Below are positions 1-6,338 of a DNA stretch of 24,305 nucleotides, in pieces. Below the pieces are notes generated by a model, which was given only the letters and a program-made list of their open reading frames with translations, had not been told where the DNA came from and ran no database searches. Each line of letters begins with the position of its first letter. Position 1 is the first letter of the stretch. Both the position numbers and the translations under genes were made by a program. The stretch is from CAZPAN01 sp964581165 (lineage in GTDB: Bacteria > Actinomycetota > Coriobacteriia > Coriobacteriales > CADBOM01), in the NCBI GenBank assembly GCA_964581165.1, contig CAZOMM010000027.1, positions 1 through 24,305 on the forward strand, written 5' to 3'.

Positions 1-129
1 ATGGAATCTAGGTGCTATGGATGTGGAATTACACGAACAGCTTACAGAGAGCTTAAATGCAGAGCTAGCGACTGGCTTGCGCTTGCCATAATGCTTGTCT
101 ATGCAATAGCTGCTGGAATTTGTTTGTAA
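1..129 (+). CDS. EcfT-like ECF transporter transmembrane subunit, C-terminal fragment
   Basis: An open frame runs from base 1 to a TAA at 127-129 (42 codons); its 5' part lies outside the window. The fragment starts ESRCYGCG followed by TRTAYRELKCRASDW and a final hydrophobic helix ending GICL. EcfT/CbiQ proteins typically end this way: a conserved (E)ARCY.gg...RT...l...DW motif from the cytoplasmic coupling region, then a last membrane helix. EcfT couples two ATPases to a substrate-binding S component for vitamin or metal uptake. The ATG at base 1 is probably an internal Met. It converges on pth with 36 bp between the stops and no obvious terminator. The family call rests on a short motif only, so the fragment could be a related CbiQ subunit. 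Confidence 0.65.
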   Translation: MESRCYGCGITRTAYRELKCRASDWLALAIMLVYAIAAGICL

Positions 130-165
130 AAGACACAGCTTAATGTAGGTGCGCAGTTGGGCAAC

Positions 166-744
166 CTAAGAAGCGGTATGGTATCTCAGCATCGCAGCAT
201 CTACGCCTTCTCTAGCTGCATAGATCGCAGCCTCTGCGGCCAAAGCTACCGTAGCTCCCAAATTTTCTTGAGCAGTCTTAGAGAGCTTCTCTAGCACATA
301 GTTTGCACTATCCATTCTTCCAGGAGGGCGGCCAATCCCAATCTTTAGCCTTGCAAACTCGTTTCCTATAGCTGCACAGATTGATCTGATCCCATTGTGA
401 CCGCCGTGGCCTCCCTTGTGCTTAAAGCGAATTGTGGCATCCGGCAGATCGAGATCGTCGTGAATAACCAAAATAGATTCTGGGCCAATACCATTGAGCT
501 GCATAACATTTGCAAGAGGTTTGCCAGAGCGATTCATAAAGGCCTGCGGCTTTACAAGCAAGATCTCTTGTCCATCCAATTTGCCTTTGCCAACTAAAGC
601 TCCACCTTGACTCTTCCAATAGTTAACAAATAGCTCAGATGCAATGCGATCGATTGTCATAAAGCCGCAGTTATGTCTTGTCATCTCATACTCGGCCCCA
701 GGATTTCCTAGGCCAGCTATAAGCGAGATGCTCTCAGATGCCAT
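166..744 (-). CDS. pth: Peptidyl-tRNA hydrolase
   Basis: A 192-residue protein of the usual Pth length. It cleaves the ester bond of peptidyl-tRNAs released prematurely from ribosomes and so recycles tRNA in the cytoplasm. Family signatures are visible: GLGNPG near residue 11, TRHNCGF with the catalytic His near residue 24, QAFMNRSG near 67, HDDLDLP with the catalytic-network Asp near 95, and GGHGGHNGIRS near 112. It is the last gene of glmU-prs-pth and starts 43 bp after the prs stop, so it is probably co-transcribed. The ribosome binding site is weak, and the spacer before it is filled by the 12-bp stop-containing repeat described at 760-795. Confidence 0.96.
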   Translation of the reverse strand: MASESISLIAGLGNPGAEYEMTRHNCGFMTIDRIASELFVNYWKSQGGALVGKGKLDGQEILLVKPQAFMNRSGKPLANVMQLNGIGPESILVIHDDLDLPDATIRFKHKGGHGGHNGIRSICAAIGNEFARLKIGIGRPPGRMDSANYVLEKLSKTAQENLGATVALAAEAAIYAAREGVDAAMLRYHTAS

Positions 745-759
745 ATGCTATAAACCAAG

Positions 760-795
760 CTCTCTATAGGACTCTCTACAGCGCTCTTTACAGCG
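760..795. repeat. 3 x 12-bp tandem repeat carrying the prs stop codon in phase
   Basis: Three consecutive 12-bp units occupy 760-771, 772-783 and 784-795. The two prs-proximal units differ at one base; the third is more degenerate (about 9 of 12). The unit nearest the gene contains the last codons and TAA stop of prs (788-790). Because the unit is a multiple of three, each unit repeats a stop in the same frame: TAG at 776-778 and TAG at 764-766. Read on the minus strand the pattern is Ala-Leu-stop-Arg twice, then Val-Leu-stop-Arg. It fills most of the prs-pth spacer. Confidence 0.85.
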
Positions 796-1750
796 CAAAG
801 TCTGGGTCGAACATCTCCGACACAGACTCTTCGTTATATACATTAAGAATGGCCTTGGCCAAAAGTGGCGCAACAGAGATCACATGGAACTTATCGCTCA
901 TACGATCCAAATCCACAGGAATCGTGTCGCACACCACAACCTCTGTTGCCGGACAGGCCTCGAGCCTTTCTATAGCAGGATCAGAGAAAATCCCATGAGT
1001 GGCACACATATAAACACTTGCAGCGCCAGCATCTATCAAAGCCTTAGCACCCGCCGTAATTGTGCCTGCAGTGTCTATCATGTCATCGTTGATTATGCAG
1101 TTCATTCCCCTTACGTCGCCAATAACAGCCGAAACTTCGGCAACATTGTGATGCGGACGAGTCTTGTGCATTATTGCAAGATCAGACTTGAGTAAATCTG
1201 CCAGCTTTTTAGCAGCCTTTGCTCGGCCAACATCGGGAGAAACTACACAAAGGTTGTCAATATTTTTGGATTCAAAATAATCGGCAAAAAGTGGAAGGGC
1301 AGTAAGATGATTGACAGGATGATCAAAAAAGCCCTGAATCTGCCCTTGATGAAGATCAATCGCGATCACACGATCTACTCCAGAAACCGTGAGTAAATTA
1401 GCAACTAGCTTAGCTGTAATTGGCTCACGCGATGCACTTTTCTTATCCTGCCTTGAGTATCCATAGTGAGAAATAACAGCGGTAACTGAACGAGCCGATG
1501 CTCTTTTGGCAGCATCGGTCATAATCAAAAGTTCCATCAAGGTGTCGTTAACTTCGCCAGCAACAGACTGACAAATAAAGACTTCTGCACCTCTTACGCT
1601 CTCTAAGAACCTGGCATAGATCTCGCCATTTGCAAACTTTTCTAGCCTAACTTTTCCAAGCCCAATACCCAGCTCATCGGAGATCTTACTCGCCAAACTC
1701 ATGTTGCTGCTTCCGCTAAACAGCATGAGCTTTTTAGAGACCGTATCCAT
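788..1750 (-). CDS. prs: Ribose-phosphate pyrophosphokinase
   Basis: A 320-residue protein, the normal length. It makes PRPP from ribose 5-phosphate and ATP for nucleotide, His and Trp synthesis. The N-terminus (KKLMLFSGSSNMSLA) is family-like. Also visible are the RQDKKSASREPITAKLVA loop, DLHQGQIQGFFD, the SPDVGRAKAAKKLA segment and the PRPP-binding loop DDMIDTAGTI near residue 220. The start ATG at 1750 follows a good Shine-Dalgarno (GAGAGGAA) about 8 nt away. It lies between glmU and pth, the classical Gram-positive order. Its stop codon sits in a codon-phased tandem repeat (760-795). Confidence 0.97.
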   Translation of the reverse strand: MDTVSKKLMLFSGSSNMSLASKISDELGIGLGKVRLEKFANGEIYARFLESVRGAEVFICQSVAGEVNDTLMELLIMTDAAKRASARSVTAVISHYGYSRQDKKSASREPITAKLVANLLTVSGVDRVIAIDLHQGQIQGFFDHPVNHLTALPLFADYFESKNIDNLCVVSPDVGRAKAAKKLADLLKSDLAIMHKTRPHHNVAEVSAVIGDVRGMNCIINDDMIDTAGTITAGAKALIDAGAASVYMCATHGIFSDPAIERLEACPATEVVVCDTIPVDLDRMSDKFHVISVAPLLAKAILNVYNEESVSEMFDPDFAL

Positions 1751-1772
1751 CTGTTAGTTCCTCTCCCCTTAT

Positions 1773-1809
1773 TTGTATCCTTGTATCCGACTCTTGTATC
1801 CGACTATTG
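1773..1809. repeat. 13-bp tandem repeat overlapping the glmU stop
   Basis: Two 13-bp units, 1784-1796 and 1797-1809, differ at one base. An extra copy of the sub-unit TTGTATCC lies at 1773-1780, beside those at 1781-1788 and 1794-1801. The second unit contains the glmU stop (TAG on the minus strand, 1804-1806); the first copy has a C in place of the key A, so it has no stop there. The unit is not a multiple of three, unlike the repeat at the prs end. It fills most of the 53-bp glmU-prs spacer. Confidence 0.85.
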
Positions 1810-3171
1810 CTTATCTTTCTTCTGTCTAGTCCAATTAAGAATATTTTTTTGCTTTGACCTTGCAATTCCCAACGAACCATCTGGAACATCATGAGTGATT
1901 GTAGAACCTGCACCGACAGTACAATCGCTGCCAATTTTTACCGGCGCAACCATCATGGTATCCGAACCTATAAATGTTCGATCGCCAATAACAGTTTTGT
2001 TCTTATTTTGTCCGTCGTAGTTACAAGTGATAGACCCTGCACCAACATTAACATCCACGCCAATTGTTGTATCACCTATGTAGCTAAGGTGCGGAACTTT
2101 AGAATTTGGCCCCACTGTAGAATTTTTGATCTCTACATGAGTTCCCGCCTTAGAACCCGCCATCATATGTGTACCCGACCTCAGATAGGCCCTAGGTCCG
2201 CAATTAACCTCATCTTCTAAAATTGATTCAATCAAAATTGATTCTTCGACTGTGCATCCACGTCCTACGCTTGTGTCTGTAAGACGCGAATTGGGTCCAA
2301 TCTTGCAATCAGAAGCAATTTTGGTTTTGCCCATTAAAAAACTCATCGGCCATATCTCAACATCAGGCTCTATTTCAACGTCTGGGCCAATCCAGGTAAG
2401 ACTGGGATCGATAATCGTTACGCCCGACAGCATCATTTTTTTGTTGATTCTATGCTGCATGCAGGCTTGGGCTTGCGAAAGCTGAAATCTGTCGTTTATT
2501 CCCATGGCCTCTGTGGAGTCATCGGCAATTAGGGCTTCCACCTTTTGACCAGCAGCAACCATAAGAGCAATTACATCCGTGAGGTAATACTCATTCTGGG
2601 CGTTATCGTTACTAAGATTTTGAAGATGATTGAGTAAAGCCGTTGTTTTAAAGCAGTAGATTCCGCTGTTGACTTCCTTGATTTGAGCATCTTGCTCACT
2701 GCAATCTTTTTGCTCAACTATGCGCTCTATGGCACCAAATGCATTCCTGATAATTCGCCCATAGCCACTGGGGTCATCGGCAATGTTGCTCAAAACTACT
2801 GCATCAGCCTCGTGCAAGCGACGTGTAGAGATGAGTGAAGATATAGTCTCGGGTCTGATTAGAGGACTATCCCCCGAAAGTACCACCACATCTTCGCCAG
2901 ACTCGCGAAGCATCTCCTCGGCCATCATTACAGCATGGCCAGTGCCAAGGCGCTCACTTTGAATTGCTACATCGCAATCCGAAACTAGGGGTGAAACTTC
3001 ATCGATCCCATGACCTAAAACACAAATAATCCTGTCGCAACCGCCCTCTTTGGCTGCATCGACAACCCATCTGATTAGAGGCTTTCCGAGTAACTCAAAA
3101 ACTACCTTAGAGTGTGACGACTTCATCCTCGTGCCACTGCCTGCGGCAAGAATAAGAGCAGTTGCGCTCAT
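1804..3171 (-). CDS. glmU: Bifunctional GlmU: GlcNAc-1-P uridyltransferase / GlcN-1-P acetyltransferase
   Basis: A 455-residue protein, the standard GlmU length. It acetylates glucosamine 1-phosphate with acetyl-CoA and uridylates the product to UDP-GlcNAc, the entry precursor of peptidoglycan. The N-terminal nucleotidyltransferase is marked by LILAAGSGTRMKSSHSKV (residues 6-23), LSGDSPL near 98 and NSGIYCF near 168. The C-terminal left-handed beta-helix acetyltransferase shows hexapeptide repeats, YLRSGTHM near 328, and the SYIGD and CNYDGQNKNKT signatures. It is preceded by GGAGG about 9 nt before the ATG and leads the glmU-prs-pth operon. Confidence 0.97.
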   Translation of the reverse strand: MSATALILAAGSGTRMKSSHSKVVFELLGKPLIRWVVDAAKEGGCDRIICVLGHGIDEVSPLVSDCDVAIQSERLGTGHAVMMAEEMLRESGEDVVVLSGDSPLIRPETISSLISTRRLHEADAVVLSNIADDPSGYGRIIRNAFGAIERIVEQKDCSEQDAQIKEVNSGIYCFKTTALLNHLQNLSNDNAQNEYYLTDVIALMVAAGQKVEALIADDSTEAMGINDRFQLSQAQACMQHRINKKMMLSGVTIIDPSLTWIGPDVEIEPDVEIWPMSFLMGKTKIASDCKIGPNSRLTDTSVGRGCTVEESILIESILEDEVNCGPRAYLRSGTHMMAGSKAGTHVEIKNSTVGPNSKVPHLSYIGDTTIGVDVNVGAGSITCNYDGQNKNKTVIGDRTFIGSDTMMVAPVKIGSDCTVGAGSTITHDVPDGSLGIARSKQKNILNWTRQKKDKQ

Positions 3172-3354
3172 AAGACGCTACCTCCGCATCTTGTATGTCG
3201 CAAATCCCAAATGTCAGTTGTCTGCATTCTAGCCAGTAAATTGCTTACAATAGGCAACTCACATAAAAGCCAAAATCGCCACTACAACAGCAAGACAAAA
3301 CGTGCTAGGGACTCATCACCCATTAGAAACCTGTGCATGCTTGGCACAGTGAAA

Positions 3355-3377
3355 CGGGGATGCATGTAGCATCCCCG
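3355..3377 (-). terminator. Hairpin after tRNA-Gln, probable terminator
   Basis: A perfect 9-bp stem (CGGGGATGC at 3355-3363 with GCATCCCCG at 3369-3377) has a 5-nt loop and lies 10 bp beyond the tRNA-Gln 3' end on the minus strand. It is followed on that strand by GTTTC, a short and weak T tract. A second smaller hairpin (CTGTGC / GCACAG, 3331-3349) follows directly, so the two may act in tandem. The rest of 3172-3354 shows no gene; it would contain the glmU promoter, which I cannot pin down. Confidence 0.65.
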
Positions 3378-3386
3378 AGAAAAACC

Positions 3387-3461
3387 TGGCTGGGGTACTA
3401 GGATTCGAACCCAGATAACTGGCACCAAAAGCCAGAGTCCTAGCCATTGGACGATACCCCA
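3387..3461 (-). tRNA. tRNA-Gln (TTG)
   Basis: On the minus strand a complete 75-nt cloverleaf includes an encoded 3' CCA. The acceptor TGGGGTA pairs with TACCCCA. The anticodon stem CTGGC/GCCAG encloses the loop TTTTGGT, giving anticodon TTG (reads CAA). The T arm has GGTTCGAATCC. It stands alone between ispE and glmU, upstream of the hairpin at 3355-3377. Confidence 0.97.
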
Positions 3462-3478
3462 AGATTTAGAGGAGGAAA

Positions 3479-3517
3479 GTTCTAGAACGTTCTGGAACTT
3501 CTAGTAAGTTCTAGGAC
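3479..3517. repeat. 4 x about 10-bp palindromic tandem repeat upstream of tRNA-Gln
   Basis: Four near-copies of a 10-bp, largely self-complementary unit lie at 3479, 3489, 3499 and 3508: GTTCTAGAAC, GTTCTGGAAC, TTCTAGTAA and GTTCTAGGAC. They sit immediately upstream of tRNA-Gln on the minus strand, where its promoter would be expected, and 43 bp after the ispE stop. They could be operators phased about one helical turn apart, or just another of the local intergenic repeats seen throughout this window. Confidence 0.75.
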
Positions 3518-3559
3518 ATCCTGCCTCGTTTAGGTTTGGAGTTTATCACAGAGCAAGCC

Positions 3560-4681
3560 CTAATCGTAAACGCCTGCGCCAAAGGGCACAGTGTAACAAG
3601 TTGTGGCCCACCATTTACGCTCTCTCATTCTTTTAGTAGCCAAATTGGCCGACTGCTCGCTATCGCATATTGCAAAAACAGCCGAACCCGATCCAGACAA
3701 CATGGCTCCCATAACTCCCTCTGAGTTCTCAAGCACATTGAGCATCTCGGATATCTCTGGGAGTAAACTTTTGGCTGCAGGCTCTAGGTTGTTAAACATC
3801 AGCTTGGCGATTTCTGTGGCCTTATTGCTTGCTTGGATCTTTATAGCTGGATTGCTTTTATCTGGATTGTCCAGCTTTTGTGTTTTTGGCCCGTTTAGTA
3901 GATTTGCCAGCGCCTCGAGTTTGCTTGCATGTTTGCTTGTGTTTGCCGGCTTTTCACCTACGTCTGTGGCCTTTGTGCCTGTGTTTACCACCCCTACGCT
4001 AGTGCCCCTTGTGTCTGTCGGCCTTGCGTTAGCTGCTCCTGCATCTGCATCTGTGGCCTCTGTGTCTGCAAGCCCTCCACCAGCCATTGAATCAAAGCTG
4101 GAATAAACCATAGGTGTCGAAAGGCCATCTGTGGGCCTGGCAAGACATATCCAAAGAGGTTCCGTGCTTAGTTTTGCCCCAATTTGCTCGCCAAAACCCT
4201 CTAGTAGAACACAGCCACCTTCCAAGAAAAAGGGCACATCACTGCCAAGTGATCTTGCAACCTCATGCGCCTGAAAACTATTTGGGTCATAGCCCAGAAT
4301 TTTCGCTGCTGCCACAATTGCAGCAGCGCAATCTGCAGAACCTCCACCTAAACCAGAACGAGCGGGAATAGCCTTATCTACCTCAATAGAAATCTGATAG
4401 TTCAAAGGAGCATTCACACGTTCAAAAAAAGCCACAATTGCTCGATAAATAAGATTCTCTTCAAGGGGAATATCATCCTGACCTAGTCCATGTAAGCTGT
4501 GCATTTTGATCGAGATTCCTGGACGCTGCGCCCCAATAATTGCACTAATATGCAGCCGATCAGACAAAGAGAGTGTCTGCATGATGGTCTTTAGAGGATG
4601 TTTTCCGTCTACACGATAGTTTTGAACCTCCAGAGCAAGATTTATCTTAGCTGGAGCTAAAACTACAAAGTCAATTTTCAT
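3560..4681 (-). CDS. ispE: 4-diphosphocytidyl-2-C-methyl-D-erythritol kinase with a long insertion
   Basis: IspE phosphorylates CDP-ME in the non-mevalonate (MEP) isoprenoid pathway. GHMP-kinase signatures are clear: APAKINLALEV at residues 9-19, the ATP loop IPARSGLGGGSAD at 105-117, and MLSGSGSAVFAI near 327-338. At 373 residues it is about 80 longer than usual. The surplus lies at roughly residues 200-285 (3827-4087), between the catalytic core and the C-terminal GHMP domain. This stretch is low-complexity, rich in Ala, Thr, Asp, Asn and Lys, with degenerate repeats. The frame stays open and both flanking domains align, so it looks like an expanded linker rather than a frameshift. The ATG overlaps the tadA stop by 4 nt (ATGA), implying translational coupling. 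Confidence 0.93.
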   Translation of the reverse strand: MKIDFVVLAPAKINLALEVQNYRVDGKHPLKTIMQTLSLSDRLHISAIIGAQRPGISIKMHSLHGLGQDDIPLEENLIYRAIVAFFERVNAPLNYQISIEVDKAIPARSGLGGGSADCAAAIVAAAKILGYDPNSFQAHEVARSLGSDVPFFLEGGCVLLEGFGEQIGAKLSTEPLWICLARPTDGLSTPMVYSSFDSMAGGGLADTEATDADAGAANARPTDTRGTSVGVVNTGTKATDVGEKPANTSKHASKLEALANLLNGPKTQKLDNPDKSNPAIKIQASNKATEIAKLMFNNLEPAAKSLLPEISEMLNVLENSEGVMGAMLSGSGSAVFAICDSEQSANLATKRMRERKWWATTCYTVPFGAGVYD

Positions 4682-5172
4682 AGGTCTAAGCCCTCTTTTA
4701 GTCCTTTTGCACAGGGTCTTCTAAGACCCGAGAAAAAACCATCCAAAAGCTCTGAGCACTCACTCTCGAGCACTCCATACGAAACTGGAAACGAATGATT
4801 TAGCCTAGGGTCGTCACAAATTGCATAGATAGAATCTAGGGCACCTGCAGAAGGATCAAGTGTTCCCACCACGCATCTGTCAATTCGCGATTGAAGCATC
4901 GCACCAGCACACATTACACAAGGTTCCAAAGTCACATAGACCGTACAACCAAAAAGTCTCCATCGTCCCAAGAAGCGAGCCGCCTGCCGCATGGCGACAA
5001 TCTCAGCATGCGCCGTGGGATCCAAGTCATTCTCTCGTTGGTTGTATCCAGTAGCTATGGGTGTACCGTCAAATACAACCACGGCACCAACAGGTACCTC
5101 ACCAGCTTCTAAAGCCAGTTGAGCCTGTTCGAGCGCCAAACGCATGTATTTTTCATCCTCACGTAAAATCAT
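4678..5172 (-). CDS. tadA: tRNA-specific adenosine deaminase
   Basis: A 164-residue zinc deaminase that converts A34 to inosine in tRNA-Arg(ACG). Motifs are HAE (His55, Glu57) and PCVMC (Cys85, Cys88), the zinc ligands and proton shuttle of the cytidine-deaminase fold; VPVGAVVV and YNQRE are also typical. The start at 5172 keeps the usual DEKYMRLALEQA N-terminal helix. A Met at residue 10 has a better Shine-Dalgarno and cannot be excluded. It is coupled to ispE by a 4-nt overlap. Upstream lies a strong hairpin (5195-5233). Confidence 0.94.
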   Translation of the reverse strand: MILREDEKYMRLALEQAQLALEAGEVPVGAVVVFDGTPIATGYNQRENDLDPTAHAEIVAMRQAARFLGRWRLFGCTVYVTLEPCVMCAGAMLQSRIDRCVVGTLDPSAGALDSIYAICDDPRLNHSFPVSYGVLESECSELLDGFFSGLRRPCAKGLKEGLDL

Positions 5173-5194
5173 GTTCAGATTGTCTTCTAATGCA

Positions 5195-5233
5195 AAAGAC
5201 CCCTGCTTGCTTAAACCGCAAACGGGGGTCTTT
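5195..5233. terminator. Stem-loop between corrinoid gene and tadA
   Basis: AAAGACCCC (5195-5203) pairs with GGGGTCTTT (5225-5233), giving a 9-bp stem with a 21-nt loop that can form an inner TTGC/GCAA pair. On the minus strand it is followed by TTTTGC-like sequence, so it can serve as a second terminator after the corrinoid gene. It lies 22 bp upstream of the tadA start, so a leader role for tadA is also possible. Confidence 0.6.
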
Positions 5234-5257
5234 CTCTAACTTTTGAGTCTCTAGCAA

Positions 5258-5275
5258 AACAGCCTAGTGGCTGTT
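5258..5275 (-). terminator. Intrinsic terminator of the corrinoid protein gene
   Basis: On the minus strand, 20 bp past the stop of the corrinoid gene, AACAGCC pairs with GGCTGTT around a 4-nt loop. It runs directly into TTTTGC, a short stem plus T-run typical of a Rho-independent terminator. Confidence 0.65.
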
Positions 5276-5295
5276 AAGAAGGCAAAAGCCAAAAT

Positions 5296-5937
5296 TTAGT
5301 TCATGGCCTCGAGAAGCTCAGCAGCCTTGTTGGCGCAGGAACCACCATCGGGGGTGTAGGCATCTGCACCGATCTCGTCGCAGAACTCTTGGGTAACAGG
5401 AGCGCCACCGATCATGATCTTAACCTGATCGCGGAGGCCTGCATCCTCAAATGCCTTAACAACAGCCTGGAGGTTTGGCATGGTGGTGGTGAGCAGTGCA
5501 GAAGCGAGAACGAGCTTGGTGTCAGGATTCTCTTTGACATACTCAACAAACTTCTCGGTGGGAACGTCGACACCAAGGTCGGCAACCTCGATACCCTTGC
5601 CCTCAACCATCATACGAACAATGTTCTTGCCGATGTCATGCATGTCGCCTGCAACGGTGCCAAGAACGGCCTTGCCCAGAGGCTCAGCGCCAGCCTCGTC
5701 TAGGAGCGGCTTGAGCAGAGCGGTACCAGCATTCATTGCACGAGCAGCAACTAGAACCTCAGGAACGAATACCTCGTCATTGCGGAACTTCTCGCCGATA
5801 ACCGAGAAACCATCGAGCAGAGCATTCAGAATATCCTGCGCGCCGATTCCCTCGTCGATTGCCTGCTGAACCAGAGGAACAACTTCCTTCTTCTTGCCAC
5901 GCTGAATTGCAGAGTTGATATCATCGAGGACTGCCAT
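5296..5937 (-). CDS. Corrinoid (B12-binding) methyl-carrier protein, MtbC/MtaC-like
   Basis: A 213-residue protein of the size and two-domain layout of MtaC/MtbC/MttC corrinoid proteins. An N-terminal helical cap domain (about 1-85) precedes a Rossmann-like cobalamin domain. The lower-ligand motif is GDMHDIGKN (Asp98-x-His100-x-x-Gly103). SALLTTTM near 147 and IGGAPVT near 177 complete the B12-binding set. Such proteins accept a methyl group from a substrate:corrinoid methyltransferase and pass it to CoM or tetrahydrofolate. I chose the ATG at 5937 over an upstream in-frame start because of AAAGGGG about 5 nt before it and because homologues start this way. No MttB/MtaB-type methyltransferase is in the window; the activator is divergent at 6339. 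Confidence 0.93.
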   Translation of the reverse strand: MAVLDDINSAIQRGKKKEVVPLVQQAIDEGIGAQDILNALLDGFSVIGEKFRNDEVFVPEVLVAARAMNAGTALLKPLLDEAGAEPLGKAVLGTVAGDMHDIGKNIVRMMVEGKGIEVADLGVDVPTEKFVEYVKENPDTKLVLASALLTTTMPNLQAVVKAFEDAGLRDQVKIMIGGAPVTQEFCDEIGADAYTPDGGSCANKAAELLEAMN

Positions 5938-6019
5938 AAGAACCCCTTTCAAAACTTGACCACAACAAGGTCGATTACAGTAAGTGAATAATCCACAGCC
6001 TTCGGACAATCCACACATA

Positions 6020-6050
6020 TTCGAATTGGATCTTTCAGGTTCAATTCGAA
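6020..6050. promoter_or_regulatory. Inverted repeat upstream of the corrinoid gene
   Basis: TTCGAATTG (6020-6028) and CAATTCGAA (6042-6050) are perfect 9-bp inverted arms with a 13-bp spacer. As plus-strand RNA the stem extends to 13 bp with two G-U pairs and a 5-nt loop. It lies 83 bp upstream of the corrinoid ATG, in the 401-bp divergent region shared with the RamA-like gene. A dimeric repressor/activator operator or a leader hairpin are both possible. Confidence 0.5.
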
Positions 6051-6161
6051 CGCAACCGAGTATAGCACCCCACTTTATATGTCAAATACATAAACAGCTC
6101 TTATTCTTTGTATGGTTAGTACAAGGATTGGGAAATTTCTCTGTGTCATTTTTGTACGCTC

Positions 6162-6245
6162 CGATCTTATCTATGTCGATCTCGTCAGCGCCGATCTTGG
6201 CTATTTCGGCTTTACCGATCTTGTTTATGTCGATCTAGGCGCTAA
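6162..6245. repeat. 15-bp degenerate tandem repeat in the divergent intergenic region
   Basis: Units starting CGATCT recur at 6162, 6177, 6192, 6216 and 6231, with a shortened 9-bp unit at 6207. Spacing is 15 bp within each block. The first and fifth units share 13 of 15 bases. There is no coding call here: a plus-strand frame across it has no partner gene, ribosome binding site or family resemblance. A short palindrome GAGCAATGCTC follows at 6291-6301, 38 bp before the RamA-like start. Confidence 0.7.
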
Positions 6246-6338
6246 CGGGAATGCACAAACCAGCTACAGACATATACGGGTGCTACACTCGAGCAATGCT
6301 CAAAACTGTGTAGGAAGAGTAAGAGGGGAAGGTTTTCT

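Noticed and set aside
3603..4106. Plus-strand frame of 167 codons opposite ispE
   Set aside because: It mirrors the low-complexity insert of IspE; the hydrophobic composition follows from the complement of Ala/Asp/Asn codons.
6112..6240. Open frames across the 15-bp repeat upstream of the RamA-like gene
   Set aside because: Openness is explained by repetition of a stop-free unit; no ribosome binding site and no family resemblance.
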